Positions 17,813-26,828 of a stretch of DNA of 64,000 bases are shown here, piece after piece; position 1 is the stretch's first letter; each line of letters opens with the position of its first letter. The notes under the pieces are model-generated. The model saw only the letters and a program-made list of their open reading frames with translations. It was not told where the DNA came from and did no database searches. A program made the translations under genes and the position numbers. This stretch comes from Pseudomonas fluorescens. GTDB lineage: Bacteria; Pseudomonadota; Gammaproteobacteria; Pseudomonadales; Pseudomonadaceae. The DNA lies in contig NZ_LT907842.1 of the NCBI RefSeq assembly GCF_900215245.1, positions 3,286,001-3,350,000 on the forward strand, written 5' to 3'.

Positions 17813-18084
17813 GATTGAGTCTCCGTCCTGGTTTGAACGACATGGATGTTGAAAACGCTCCCTGTGATCCGGAACGCGGTCCGGCAGATATAAGCGATTT
17901 TTACCTTGCTTAAAATGCCAGATACCCAGGGCGCAGCGGGTCGGCTTCGTCCTGTCTAGCTGTAGGAATTGGAGGTCTTGCGGGCAGGTATTGCTTAAGG
18001 CCTTGGTAAGGCTGCATAAGGCTTTCAGTTCGACCCTGCACCATTGCGGTATGACAGGGTCGCTTGCATCGTCAGGTGCCGTAC

Positions 18085-19080
18085 CTACGCGGCTTGCTGA
18101 AATTGCTGCCGGTATTGGTTTGGCGACAACTCGGTGTGCTGCCTGAACAGCCGCGCAAAGAAGCTCGCATCGTCGTAACCCACCTCATAGCTGATGGTCT
18201 TGATGCTCTTGCGGCTTGCCGAGAGCAGGCCTTTGGCCGTCTCGATACGCAGCCGTTGCAGGTAATGCAGCGGCTTGTCGCCGGTGGCGGTCTGGAAACG
18301 GCGCATGAAGTTGCGGATGCTCATGCCGTGTTCCCGGGCGACGTCTTCGAAGCGGAACTTGTCGGCGAAATGCTCTTCGAGCCAGTGCTGGATCTGCAGG
18401 ATGATCACGTCCTGGTGCAGCTTCTGCCCACCAAAGCCGATACGCCCAGGTGCGTAGCTGCGTTGCACTTCGTAGAGGATATCGCGGGCCACGGCCTGGG
18501 CGATGTTGGCGCCGCAGAAACGTTCGATCAGGTAGATGTAGAGGTCGCACGCCGAGGTGGTGCCGCCGGCGCAATACAGGTTGTCGGCGTCGGTGAGGTG
18601 CTTGTCCTGGTTGAGCTGCACCTGGGGGAAGCGCTCGCTGAAGGCATTGAAGAAACGCCAGTAGGTGGTCGCTTCCTTGCCATCGAGCAGGCCGGCTTCG
18701 GCCAGCCAGAACACGCCGGTGGCTTCGCCGCACAGCACCGCGCCGCGGGCGTGTTGCTCGCGCAGCCAGGGCAGCACTTGGGGGTAACGGCTGCACAGCG
18801 CGTCGAAGTCGTCCCAGAAGGCCGGCAACACGATGATGTCGGCGTTTTCCAGGCCGCCGTCCACCGGCATGATCACATCGCTGAAGCTGCGTACCGATTG
18901 CCCGTCGGGGCTGACCAGGCGCGTTTCAAACGCTGGGGTCAGGCCCAGGCCTTGTTGTTTGCCATACCGCAGGCTGGCGAGATGGAAGAAATCCTTGGCT
19001 TGCATGAGGGTGGAAGCGAATACCCGATCAATGGCCAAAATGCTGACGCGCCGCAGGGGCGTGGAGATTTGGTTAGACAT
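18085..19080 (-). CDS. GlxA-family AraC-type transcriptional regulator
   Basis: A 331-residue protein. An N-terminal DJ-1/PfpI-like domain covers residues 10-200, with C117 in VLCGEATGVFWLAEAGLL at the nucleophile-elbow position. A C-terminal AraC helix-turn-helix pair follows (FEDVAREHGMSIRNFMRRF and IKTISYEVGYDDASFFARLF). This is the GlxA layout. It is divergent from the acyl-CoA dehydrogenase gene 145 bases away, so it may control that gene, but no operator was found. The ligand is unknown. Confidence 0.9.
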   Translation of the reverse strand: MSNQISTPLRRVSILAIDRVFASTLMQAKDFFHLASLRYGKQQGLGLTPAFETRLVSPDGQSVRSFSDVIMPVDGGLENADIIVLPAFWDDFDALCSRYPQVLPWLREQHARGAVLCGEATGVFWLAEAGLLDGKEATTYWRFFNAFSERFPQVQLNQDKHLTDADNLYCAGGTTSACDLYIYLIERFCGANIAQAVARDILYEVQRSYAPGRIGFGGQKLHQDVIILQIQHWLEEHFADKFRFEDVAREHGMSIRNFMRRFQTATGDKPLHYLQRLRIETAKGLLSASRKSIKTISYEVGYDDASFFARLFRQHTELSPNQYRQQFQQAA

Positions 19081-19225
19081 AATTTCATTTATTCTTATAG
19101 GGGAAAGTGGTCACCAGACGGCTGGATCGTCTTATTTTTTGTCGCATGTGTCCAGTGTCCCGTGACGCCTTCGCGGCATAGTCTCTGTGGGCTCGTCCTT
19201 GTCCGACAATCCACGCAGGTGACCC

Positions 19226-20362
19226 ATGATCCCCAGAACCTTGTTCAGCTCGGAGCACGAACTCTTCCGCGAGAGCGTGCGCACCTTCCTCGAAAAACAC
19301 GCCGCGCCGTTCCATGCGCAGTGGGAGAAACAGGGCTACATCGACCGTAGCCTGTGGAGCAAGGCGGGGGAGGCGGGGATGCTGTGTTCTCATCTGCCGG
19401 AGGCATATGGCGGCCTGGGTGCGGACTTTCTCTACAGCGCCGTGGTGATTGAGGAAATCAGCCGGCTGGGGCTGACCGGCATTGGTTTTTCCCTGCATTC
19501 GGACATCGTGGCGCCCTACATCCTGCATTACGGCAGTGAAGCGCTGAAGCACAAGTACCTGCCACAATTGATCTCCGGCGAGAGGGTCACGGCCATCGCC
19601 ATGACTGAGCCTGGGGCGGGTTCCGATCTGCAAGGCGTGAAGACCACGGCGGTATTGGACGGCGATGAGTATGTGATCAACGGTTCCAAGACCTTTATCA
19701 CCAACGGCTTTCTCGCTGAGCTGGTGATCGTCGTGGCCAAGACCGACCCCAAGGCCGGTGCCAAGGGCATCAGCCTGTTTCTGGTGGAGGCTGATACGCC
19801 GGGCTTCGACAAGGGCAAGCGCCTGGAGAAGGTGGGCATGAAGGCCCAGGACACCTCGGAGCTGTTTTTTCAGGACGTGCGTGTGCCCAAGGAAAACCTG
19901 TTGGGCCAGGCCGGCATGGGCTTCGCTTATTTGATGCAGGAGTTGCCCCAGGAGCGCCTGACCGTGGCGATTGGCGCGCTGTCGTCAGCCGAGGCGGCGC
20001 TGCAATGGACATTGGAATACACCCGTGAGCGCAAGGCGTTCGGCAAGGCTATTGCCGACTTCCAGAACACCCGGTTCAAACTGGCGGAGATGGCCACCGA
20101 GATTCAGATCGGCCGCGTGTTTGTGGATAAATGCATGGCGTTGCATCTGGACGGCAAGCTCGATGTGCCCACGGCGGCGATGGCCAAGTATTGGGCCACG
20201 GACCTGCAATGCAAGGTGCTCGACGAGTGCGTGCAACTGCACGGTGGTTACGGCTTTATGTGGGAATACCCGATTGCCCGGGCCTGGGCTGATGCGCGGG
20301 TGCAGCGGATTTATGCGGGGACCAACGAGATCATGAAGGAGATTATCGCGCGGGCGCTTTGA
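19226..20362 (+). CDS. Acyl-CoA dehydrogenase
   Basis: A 378-residue flavoenzyme of the acyl-CoA dehydrogenase family, which oxidises acyl-CoA to the trans-2-enoyl-CoA. Signatures are AMTEPGAGSDLQGVKTTA (flavin/substrate site), ERKAFGKAIADFQNTRFKLA, the QLHGGYGFMWEYPIARA motif and the terminal YAGTNEIMKEIIAR. Similarity is to long-chain-type members. The start ATG follows CAGGTGA. It lies alone, divergent from a GlxA-type regulator. Chain-length preference and pathway cannot be fixed from sequence. Confidence 0.93.
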   Translation: MIPRTLFSSEHELFRESVRTFLEKHAAPFHAQWEKQGYIDRSLWSKAGEAGMLCSHLPEAYGGLGADFLYSAVVIEEISRLGLTGIGFSLHSDIVAPYILHYGSEALKHKYLPQLISGERVTAIAMTEPGAGSDLQGVKTTAVLDGDEYVINGSKTFITNGFLAELVIVVAKTDPKAGAKGISLFLVEADTPGFDKGKRLEKVGMKAQDTSELFFQDVRVPKENLLGQAGMGFAYLMQELPQERLTVAIGALSSAEAALQWTLEYTRERKAFGKAIADFQNTRFKLAEMATEIQIGRVFVDKCMALHLDGKLDVPTAAMAKYWATDLQCKVLDECVQLHGGYGFMWEYPIARAWADARVQRIYAGTNEIMKEIIARAL

Positions 20363-20387
20363 TGCTTTTGCAGGGCGGCTCAGGTCC

Positions 20388-20478
20388 CCTCGCGGGCAAG
20401 CCCGGCGCCTGCACTTGAGCGCATTCCAAATGGATTGACTCGGTCAAATGTGGCAGCGGGCGTGCTCGCGAAAGCGGC
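20388..20478. repeat. Degenerate REP pair
   Basis: CGCGGGCAAGCCCG and, 60 bases on, TGTGGCAGCGGGCGTGCTCG are mutated versions of the REP unit seen elsewhere in the window, in inverted arrangement between two converging genes. Confidence 0.6.
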
Positions 20479-20489
20479 TTAAGGATCAA

Positions 20490-21530
20490 TCAAGGGGCTG
20501 GGTTCGGATGGTCCTTCTGAATCGCCTCAATCCCTTCCAGCACTTCTTTGGATAGCCTCAGGTCGGCACTGGCAATGTTGCTGTCCAGTTGCTCCAGGCT
20601 CGTGGCGCCAATAATGTTGCTGGTCACAAACGGCTGTTGCGTCACAAACGCCAGTGCCATCTGCGCCGGGTCCAGGCCATGCGCGCGCGCCAGTGCCACA
20701 TAACGGCTGCAGGCTGCTTCTGACTGCGGGTTGAAGTAGCGACTGAAGCGGCTGTATTCGGTCAGGCGGGCTTTTGCCGGGCGGGCACCGCCTTCGTATT
20801 TGCCGCTGAGCATGCCGAAGGCCAGCGGCGAGTAGGCCAGCAGGCCGCATTGCTCACGAATGGCGACTTCCGCCAGGCCCACTTCAAAGCTGCGGTTGAG
20901 CAGGTTGTAGGGGTTCTGGATCGACACTGCGCGGGTCCAGCCACGGGCTTCGGCCAGGGCCAGGAACTTCATGGTGCCCCACGGGGTTTCGTTGGACAGG
21001 CCGATATGGCGGATCTTGCCGGCCTTGACCTGTGCGTCGAGCGCTTCGAGGGTTTCCTCCAGCGGCGTCAGGTCGTCTTCGTCCTTGTGCTTGTAGCTCA
21101 GTTGGCCGAAGAAGTTGGTGCTGCGCTCCGGCCAGTGCAACTGGTAGAGGTCGATCCAGTCGGTTTGCAGGCGCTTGAGGCTGGCATCCAGGGCGTCGAC
21201 GATGTGCTTGCGGTTGTGGCGCAAGTGGCCGTCACGGATGTAGTCGATGGTATTGCCGGGGCCCGCGATCTTGCTGGCGAGGATCCAGTCGGCCCGGTCG
21301 CCACGGCTTTTGAAGTAATTACCGATATAGCGTTCGGTGGTGGCATAGGTGTCGGCCTTCGGCGGCACCGGGTACATTTCTGCGGTGTCGAGGAAGTTGA
21401 TCCCCGCGGCCTTGGCCCGTTCGATCTGCGCGAAGGCCTCTGCCTCGCTGTTCTGCTCGCCCCAGGTCATGGTGCCCAAGGCTATCGCGCTTACATTCAG
21501 ATCGGTGCGGCCCAGCTGTCGATAATCCAT
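20490..21530 (-). CDS. tas: Tas-type NADP(H)-dependent aldo/keto reductase
   Basis: A 346-residue aldo/keto reductase, the length of E. coli Tas. It shows LGRTDLNVSAIALGTMTWGE at the start, FLDTAEMYPVPP with catalytic Asp and Tyr, the lysine in WILASKIAGPG, and IDLYQLHWPER with catalytic His. The cofactor-binding part is around TSNIIGATSLEQLDSN. The ATG at 21530 is chosen over 21554 because AAGGAG sits 7 bases upstream and the first residues match the family. The physiological substrate is unknown. Confidence 0.92.
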   Translation of the reverse strand: MDYRQLGRTDLNVSAIALGTMTWGEQNSEAEAFAQIERAKAAGINFLDTAEMYPVPPKADTYATTERYIGNYFKSRGDRADWILASKIAGPGNTIDYIRDGHLRHNRKHIVDALDASLKRLQTDWIDLYQLHWPERSTNFFGQLSYKHKDEDDLTPLEETLEALDAQVKAGKIRHIGLSNETPWGTMKFLALAEARGWTRAVSIQNPYNLLNRSFEVGLAEVAIREQCGLLAYSPLAFGMLSGKYEGGARPAKARLTEYSRFSRYFNPQSEAACSRYVALARAHGLDPAQMALAFVTQQPFVTSNIIGATSLEQLDSNIASADLRLSKEVLEGIEAIQKDHPNPAP

Positions 21531-21707
21531 CGGGTACTCCTTCGGGGAAAACAATCATAAAAGCAGGTTGAATTTTTTTTCGCAATCTGCATAATTGCCC
21601 ACCTCTTTCTGCAGTGGAAGTGATGCGCCGCCTGCCGAAGAATCTTGCCGTTGAACGGACGCGCCGACCCGAGCCCCCGATAGCGTCTGTATCCGGCTGC
21701 CTTTGAC

Positions 21708-21736
21708 TTGTCAAAGTACGCACTATTCAGTAAGAT
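21708..21736 (+). promoter_or_regulatory. Promoter of rplM-rpsI
   Basis: TTGTCA (21708-21713), 17-base spacer, TAAGAT (21731-21736), about 43 bases ahead of the rplM start. This is a good sigma-70 match for a highly expressed ribosomal operon. Confidence 0.65.
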
Positions 21737-21778
21737 CCGCCGTCTAATTTACAGGGCGGCCCCTGAGGCTATTAAAGA

Positions 21779-22207
21779 ATGACAACTTTTACTGCAAAAC
21801 CGGAAACAGTTCAGCGCGACTGGTTTGTCGTCGACGCCGCTGGTCAGACCCTGGGTCGTCTGGCCACTGAAGTCGCCAGCCGTCTGCGTGGCAAGCACAA
21901 GCCTGAATACACCCCTCACGTTGATACCGGTGACTACATCGTAATCATCAACGCTGAGCAGGTACGTGTTACCGGCAACAAAGCGCAAGACAAAATGTAC
22001 TACCGTCACTCCGGTTTCCCAGGCGGTATCAAGTCTTCCAACTTTGAAGGCCTGATTTCCAAGAAGCCTGAAGCCCCGATCGAAATCGCGGTCAAAGGCA
22101 TGCTGCCGAAGGGCCCACTGGGTCGCGATATGTTTCGCAAGCTGAAAGTCTATGCGGGCGCTGTACACCCTCATGCTGCTCAGCAGCCCCAAGAACTGAA
22201 GTTTTAA
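21779..22207 (+). CDS. rplM: 50S ribosomal protein L13
   Basis: A 142-residue L13, full family length. Signatures are [40 protein letters not shown], and [20 protein letters not shown] near the C-terminus. It binds 23S rRNA early in 50S assembly. It is followed after 14 bases by rpsI, the universal pairing in Proteobacteria. Confidence 0.99.
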   Translation: MTTFTAKPETVQRDWFVVDAAGQTLGRLATEVASRLRGKHKPEYTPHVDTGDYIVIINAEQVRVTGNKAQDKMYYRHSGFPGGIKSSNFEGLISKKPEAPIEIAVKGMLPKGPLGRDMFRKLKVYAGAVHPHAAQQPQELKF

Positions 22208-22221
22208 CGGAATAGTTCATT

Positions 22222-22614
22222 ATGTCGGCGACTCAAAATTACGGCACTGGCCGTCGCAAAACCGCAACCGCACGCGTTTTCCTGCGTCCGGGCACTGGTA
22301 ACATCTCGATCAACAACCGCACTCTGGACAACTTCTTCGGTCGCGAAACTGCCCGCATGGTAGTTCGTCAGCCGCTGGAATTGACCGAGACCGTTGAAAA
22401 GTTCGACATCTACGTCACCGTTATCGGTGGCGGTGTAAGTGGTCAAGCTGGCGCAATCCGCCACGGTATCACTCGCGCTCTGATGCAGTACGACGAAACC
22501 CTGCGTGGCGCTCTGCGCAAAGCTGGCTTCGTAACTCGCGATGCTCGTGAAGTTGAACGTAAGAAAGTCGGTCTGCGTAAAGCGCGTAAGCGTCCGCAGT
22601 ACTCGAAGCGTTAA
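22222..22614 (+). CDS. rpsI: 30S ribosomal protein S9
   Basis: A 130-residue S9, full length. It contains [18 protein letters not shown] at the start, [14 protein letters not shown] in the middle and the basic tail ending in [12 protein letters not shown], which reaches the P-site tRNA on the ribosome. It forms an operon with rplM and ends at a strong terminator. Confidence 0.99.
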   Translation: MSATQNYGTGRRKTATARVFLRPGTGNISINNRTLDNFFGRETARMVVRQPLELTETVEKFDIYVTVIGGGVSGQAGAIRHGITRALMQYDETLRGALRKAGFVTRDAREVERKKVGLRKARKRPQYSKR

Positions 22615-22633
22615 TTCGCTTTACGTTCCACAA

Positions 22634-22669
22634 GAACGCCCAACTCCTCACGGAGCTGGGCGTTTTTTA
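22634..22669 (+). terminator. Terminator of rplM-rpsI
   Basis: AACGCCCAACTCC-TCAC-GGAGCTGGGCGTT followed by a T run. Confidence 0.92.
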
Positions 22670-22706
22670 TTGCCTGCGATTTATGCACATTTTTCGCCGT
22701 GACAAC

Positions 22707-22733
22707 TTGCCACATCCGTAGACCCCCTATACT
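22707..22733 (+). promoter_or_regulatory. Probable promoter of petABC
   Basis: A near-consensus TATACT at 22728-22733 with TTGCCA 15 bases upstream lies in the rpsI-petA gap, leaving a leader of roughly 140 bases. The spacer is short, so the -35 assignment is uncertain. Confidence 0.5.
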
Positions 22734-22879
22734 ACAAGGCCTGGAGAGGGAGCCTCGGGCAATTCCCTTGTCATACGTGGGGCTTTTCATTACCATTCGG
22801 CAAAATTTTTATAAGTAAAGATTCAACACTTAGTAGACGCCTGATTTAACAGGCCAAAAAGCTGATGGGAGAGGACTGA

Positions 22880-23476
22880 ATGAGCAATGACGGCGTGAAT
22901 GCAGGCCGGCGTCGCTTCTTGGTAGCAGCCACATCCGTGGTGGGTGCTGCAGGAGCGGTGGGGGCTGCGGTCCCGTTCGTGGGGTCATGGTTTCCCAGTG
23001 CCAAGGCGAAAGCCGCAGGTGCACCGGTGAAGGTGAATGTCAGCAAGATCGACCCAGGCCAGCAGATGATTGCTGAGTGGCGCGGTCAGCCGGTCTTCAT
23101 CGTTCGTCGTACTGAGGAAATCCTGGGGAATCTGAAGAAAATCGAAGGTCAGCTGTCTGACCCCGACTCCAAGAATTCCGAGCAACCCGCCTACGTTGAT
23201 AAGGAAATCCGTTCGATCAAGCCAGAGATTCTGCTGCTGATCGGTATCTGCACCCACCTGGGTTGCTCGCCTACCTTCCGCCCTGAAGTTGCCCCTGCCG
23301 ACCTGGGCAAAGACTGGGTGGGTGGCTACTTCTGCCCTTGCCACGGTTCCCACTACGACCTGGCCGGCCGCGTCTACAAGTCACAACCCGCACCACTGAA
23401 CCTGCCAGTTCCGCCACATCACTACGAGACTGACAGTGTCATTGTCATTGGCGTCGACGAGGGGGAGAAAGCCTGA
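22880..23476 (+). CDS. petA: Ubiquinol-cytochrome c reductase, Rieske iron-sulfur subunit
   Basis: A 198-residue Rieske protein of the bc1 complex, transferring electrons from ubiquinol to cytochrome c1 in the periplasm. The N-terminus has a twin-arginine-like RRRFLV (10-15) before a membrane anchor (residues 14-35). The 2Fe-2S ligands are in CTHLGC (124-129) and CPCHGS (152-157). It starts the petABC operon; its stop overlaps the petB start (TGATG). Confidence 0.98.
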   Translation: MSNDGVNAGRRRFLVAATSVVGAAGAVGAAVPFVGSWFPSAKAKAAGAPVKVNVSKIDPGQQMIAEWRGQPVFIVRRTEEILGNLKKIEGQLSDPDSKNSEQPAYVDKEIRSIKPEILLLIGICTHLGCSPTFRPEVAPADLGKDWVGGYFCPCHGSHYDLAGRVYKSQPAPLNLPVPPHHYETDSVIVIGVDEGEKA

Positions 23477-24687
23477 TGAGCAAGTTCATGGATTGGGTGG
23501 ATGCGCGCTTCCCCGCGACTAAAATGTGGGAAGACCATCTCAGCAAATATTACGCACCAAAAAACTTCAACTTCTTCTACTTCTTCGGCTCGCTGGCGCT
23601 GTTGGTGCTGGTTAACCAAATCGTCACTGGCGTCTGGCTGACGATGAGCTACACCCCGTCGGCGGAAGAGGCGTTCGCCTCCGTCGAGTACATCATGCGT
23701 GATGTCGAGTACGGCTCGATCCTGCGCCTGCTGCACTCCACCGGCGCTTCGGCGTTCTTCATCGTCGTCTACATGCACATGTTCCGTGGCCTGCTGTACG
23801 GCTCTTACCAGAAGCCTCGCGAGCTGGTGTGGGTGTTCGGCATGTTGATCTACCTGGCGCTGATGGCCGAGGCTTTCATGGGCTACCTGCTGCCGTGGGG
23901 GCAGATGTCGTACTGGGGCGCCCAGGTGATCATCTCGCTGTTTGGTGCGATTCCGGTGATCGGCAATGACCTGACCCAGTGGATCCGGGGTGACTACCTG
24001 ATCTCCGGCATCACCCTGAACCGCTTCTTTGCCTTGCACGTCGTGGCCCTGCCGATTGTGATTCTGGGCCTGGTTGTGTTGCACATCCTGGCGCTGCACG
24101 AAGTGGGTTCGAACAACCCGGACGGCGTGGACATCAAGAAGCATAAAGACGAAAACGGCATCCCGTTGGACGGCATTCCGTTCCACCCGTACTACACCGT
24201 GAAAGACATTGTCGGCGTCGTCGTCTTCCTGTTTATCTTCTGCTCGATCGTGTTCTTTTTCCCGGAAATGGGTGGTTATTTCCTGGAGAAGCCGAACTTT
24301 GAACAAGCCAACGCCTTCAAGACACCTGAGCACATTGCGCCGGTCTGGTACTTCACGCCGTTCTACGCGATCTTGCGTGCGATTCCCGACAAGCTCATGG
24401 GCGTGATGGCAATGGGTGCATCGATCGCCATGCTATTCGTCTTGCCGTGGCTCGACCGAAGCCCGGTCAAGTCCATGCGCTACAAGGGCTGGCTGAGCAA
24501 GATCTGGCTGTGGGTGTTCTGCATTGCGTTCGTGATCCTGGGTGTATTGGGCGTATTGGCGCCGACGCCTGAGCGCACGTTGCTGTCGCAGGTTTGCACC
24601 TTCCTGTACTTCGCCTACTTCATTCTGATGCCGTTCTACACCCGGCTCGAGAAGACCAAACCGGTTCCGGAAAGGGTGACTGGCTGA
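23476..24687 (+). CDS. petB: Ubiquinol-cytochrome c reductase, cytochrome b subunit
   Basis: A 403-residue membrane cytochrome b with eight or so helices. The haem-ligand histidines lie in LLHSTGASAFFIVVYMHMFR and in FFALHVVALPIVILGLVVLH. The Qo-site signature PEWY is represented here by PVWYFTPFYA, preceded by HIAP. It forms the quinol-oxidising core of bc1. It overlaps petA by one base and petC by one base, so translation is coupled. Confidence 0.98.
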   Translation: MSKFMDWVDARFPATKMWEDHLSKYYAPKNFNFFYFFGSLALLVLVNQIVTGVWLTMSYTPSAEEAFASVEYIMRDVEYGSILRLLHSTGASAFFIVVYMHMFRGLLYGSYQKPRELVWVFGMLIYLALMAEAFMGYLLPWGQMSYWGAQVIISLFGAIPVIGNDLTQWIRGDYLISGITLNRFFALHVVALPIVILGLVVLHILALHEVGSNNPDGVDIKKHKDENGIPLDGIPFHPYYTVKDIVGVVVFLFIFCSIVFFFPEMGGYFLEKPNFEQANAFKTPEHIAPVWYFTPFYAILRAIPDKLMGVMAMGASIAMLFVLPWLDRSPVKSMRYKGWLSKIWLWVFCIAFVILGVLGVLAPTPERTLLSQVCTFLYFAYFILMPFYTRLEKTKPVPERVTG

Positions 24688-25466
24688 TGAAAAAGTTATT
24701 TGTTGCTTTGATGCTTGCGGCGCTGCCGCTACTGTCCTTCGCGGCCGAGCACGGCCCGGAGCTGGAAAAAGTCGACATCGACGTGTCCGACAAGGCCGCC
24801 ATGCAGGATGGGCTGCGTACCTTCACCAACTACTGCATGGGCTGCCACAGCGCCAAGTTCCAGCGTTACGAGCGTGTCGCCGATGACCTGGGGATCCCGC
24901 ATGACGTGATGCTCAGCCACTCGGTGTTCACCGGCGCGAAAATCGGCGACCACATGAGCATCGGTATGCAGCCGGCCGACGCCAAGGTCTGGTTCGGTGC
25001 AGCACCGCCCGACCTGACCCTGGTGGCGCGCGTGCGCGGCACCGATTGGCTCTACGGTTACCTGAAATCCTTCTACGAAGACCCGGCGCGTCCTTATGGC
25101 GTGAACAACAAAATCTTCCCGAACGTCGGCATGCCCAACGTTCTGGTCGGCCTGCAGGGTCGCCAAGTGGTAGGATGCAAGCAGGTTCAGGTCGTTGAAG
25201 ACGGCAAGAAGCAATATGATCCGTTGACTGGCACGCCTCTGACACATGAAGCGTGCGACCAACTGACCATCGTGCCCAAGACCGGTACGCTGAACGAAGA
25301 GCAGTTCGACGAGAAGGTCAAGAATCTGGTGACCTTCCTGGCCTACTCGGCCAACCCGGTCAAACTGCAACATCAGCGCATTGGTACTTATGTGTTGCTG
25401 TACCTGGCCTTCTTCTTCGTATTCGCCTATCTGCTCAAACGCGAATACTGGAAGGATGTGCATTGA
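24687..25466 (+). CDS. petC: Ubiquinol-cytochrome c reductase, cytochrome c1 subunit
   Basis: A 259-residue c1. The frame extends upstream inside petB, but the ATG at 24687 overlaps the petB stop (TGATG) and begins the signal peptide MKKLFVALMLAALPLLSFAA. The haem c site is CMGCH (50-54). One C-terminal membrane anchor (TYVLLYLAFFFVFAYLL) holds it in the inner membrane. It passes electrons from the Rieske centre to soluble cytochromes c. The operon ends at the long hairpin that follows. Confidence 0.98.
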   Translation: MKKLFVALMLAALPLLSFAAEHGPELEKVDIDVSDKAAMQDGLRTFTNYCMGCHSAKFQRYERVADDLGIPHDVMLSHSVFTGAKIGDHMSIGMQPADAKVWFGAAPPDLTLVARVRGTDWLYGYLKSFYEDPARPYGVNNKIFPNVGMPNVLVGLQGRQVVGCKQVQVVEDGKKQYDPLTGTPLTHEACDQLTIVPKTGTLNEEQFDEKVKNLVTFLAYSANPVKLQHQRIGTYVLLYLAFFFVFAYLLKREYWKDVH

Positions 25467-25495
25467 TCCAACCGTAAGCAATTGCTGTTAATCTT

Positions 25496-25578
25496 GCGCG
25501 CCCAGCGGCATCTCTGAATACGTAGCGCTCTGGTTCAACCAGGCACTGCAGAGATGCTCTCTGGGCGCGCTCGTTTTT
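25496..25578 (+). terminator. Long multi-tier hairpin after petC
   Basis: GCGCGCCCAG (25496-) pairs with CTGGGCGCGC (-25570), GCATCTCTG with CAGAGATGC, and an inner CTGGTT-C-AACCAG forms the tip. TCGTTTTT follows. It is an unusually extended terminator for petABC, just ahead of sspA. Confidence 0.8.
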
Positions 25579-25615
25579 GAGCTTTCGATAATTTCAACAA
25601 GCGAGGAGGACCGCC

Positions 25616-26233
25616 ATGGGCGTGACCAATCGGTTGGCCTGTTACTCCGACCCCGCCGACCACTATTCCCACCGAGTACGCATCGTGCTCGCAGAGAAGG
25701 GTGTCAGCGCCGAGATCATCAGTGTGGAGGCAGGACGTCATCCGCCGAAACTGATCGAAGTGAACCCTTACGGCAGCTTGCCCACCCTGGTCGATCGTGA
25801 CCTGGCGTTGTGGGAGTCAACCGTGGTGATGGAATACCTGGATGAGCGTTACCCGCATCCACCTTTGTTGCCGGTGTATCCGGTGGCGCGTGCCAACAGT
25901 CGCCTGCTGATCCATCGGATCCAGCGTGACTGGTGTGGGCTGGTGGATGTGATTCTGGATACACGCAGTAAAGAAGCCGTTCGGGTGCAGGCGCGTAAGG
26001 AATTACGCGAGAGCCTGACGGGTGTTTCGCCGCTGTTCGCCGACAAACCTTTTTTCCTCAGCGAGGAACAAAGCTTGGTGGATTGCTGCCTATTACCCAT
26101 ACTCTGGCGCTTGCCGATCCTGGGCATTGAACTGCCACGGCCGGCCAAGCCGTTGCTTGATTACATGGAGCGCCAGTTTGCGCGTGAGGCTTTCCAGGCA
26201 AGTCTGTCTGGTGTCGAACGCGACATGCGCTAA
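25616..26233 (+). CDS. sspA: Stringent starvation protein A
   Basis: A 205-residue glutathione-S-transferase-fold protein that binds RNA polymerase. It carries the thioredoxin-like N-terminal part ([20 protein letters not shown] and the cis-proline region [11 protein letters not shown]) and a helical C-terminal domain. In Pseudomonas and E. coli SspA modulates transcription under starvation and affects virulence genes. AGGAGGA precedes the ATG. It forms an operon with sspB, 17 bases away. Confidence 0.96.
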   Translation: MGVTNRLACYSDPADHYSHRVRIVLAEKGVSAEIISVEAGRHPPKLIEVNPYGSLPTLVDRDLALWESTVVMEYLDERYPHPPLLPVYPVARANSRLLIHRIQRDWCGLVDVILDTRSKEAVRVQARKELRESLTGVSPLFADKPFFLSEEQSLVDCCLLPILWRLPILGIELPRPAKPLLDYMERQFAREAFQASLSGVERDMR

Positions 26234-26250
26234 GGCTTAAGGAGCCGCTG

Positions 26251-26670
26251 ATGAACTCCAGTCGACCCTATTTGGTCCGCGCGCTCTATGAGTGGATTGT
26301 GGACAACGATTGCACCCCGCACATGCTGGTCAACTCTGAATTTCCCAAGGTTGACGTGCCGCAGGGTTTTGCCAGTGATGGGCAGATCGTGCTGAACGTA
26401 TCACCCAGTGCTGTGCGCCACCTGCACATGGACAACGAAGCGGTAAGCTTCGAAGGGCGTTTTGGCGGCGTGCCGCATACGCTGTTCGTGCCGATTGGCG
26501 CAATCCTCGGGATCTATGCCCGTGAGAATGGCCAAGGCATGGTGTTCGATCTGGAGTCGCCTTTCGAGGACGATGAAGCGATCGAAGGTGACGACGGTGA
26601 CGATCTGCCACCGCCGGACTCCGAGCCTCCGCGTCCAAGCGGCCGGCCGAGCTTGAAAGTGGTGAAGTAA
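26251..26670 (+). CDS. sspB: SspB, ClpXP adaptor for ssrA-tagged proteins
   Basis: A 139-residue adaptor. The structured substrate-binding domain (residues 1-110) has RPYLVRALYEWIVDNDCTPH and the strand FGGVPHTLFVPIGAILGIYA. An acidic flexible linker (DDEAIEGDDGDDLPPPD) leads to the C-terminal ClpX-binding tail RPSLKVVK. It hands ssrA-tagged peptides to ClpXP. It is cotranscribed with sspA. Confidence 0.97.
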   Translation: MNSSRPYLVRALYEWIVDNDCTPHMLVNSEFPKVDVPQGFASDGQIVLNVSPSAVRHLHMDNEAVSFEGRFGGVPHTLFVPIGAILGIYARENGQGMVFDLESPFEDDEAIEGDDGDDLPPPDSEPPRPSGRPSLKVVK

Positions 26671-26696
26671 GCGGCGTTCACTCTCGGGTGAGCCTT

Positions 26697-26730
26697 AAAA
26701 ATGCCTCGGCCTGTGCCGGGGCATTTTTTT
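26697..26730 (+). terminator. Terminator of sspAB
   Basis: AAAATGCCTCGGC-CTGT-GCCGGGGCATTTTTTT: stem plus seven Ts. Confidence 0.93.
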
Positions 26731-26828
26731 GCGCGCAGGATGTGGATGAAAGTCGTGACAGAACGGTGATCGTACAACCGCCATGGGCTATGATGCGGGC
26801 TCTAGTTCGCCGAGAAAGATGGTTCATC

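Noticed and set aside
17813..18084. hrp-box (GGAACC-N16-CCAC) search before the small charged protein
   Set aside because: No acceptable match was found, so a type III secretion link is not supported by the promoter.
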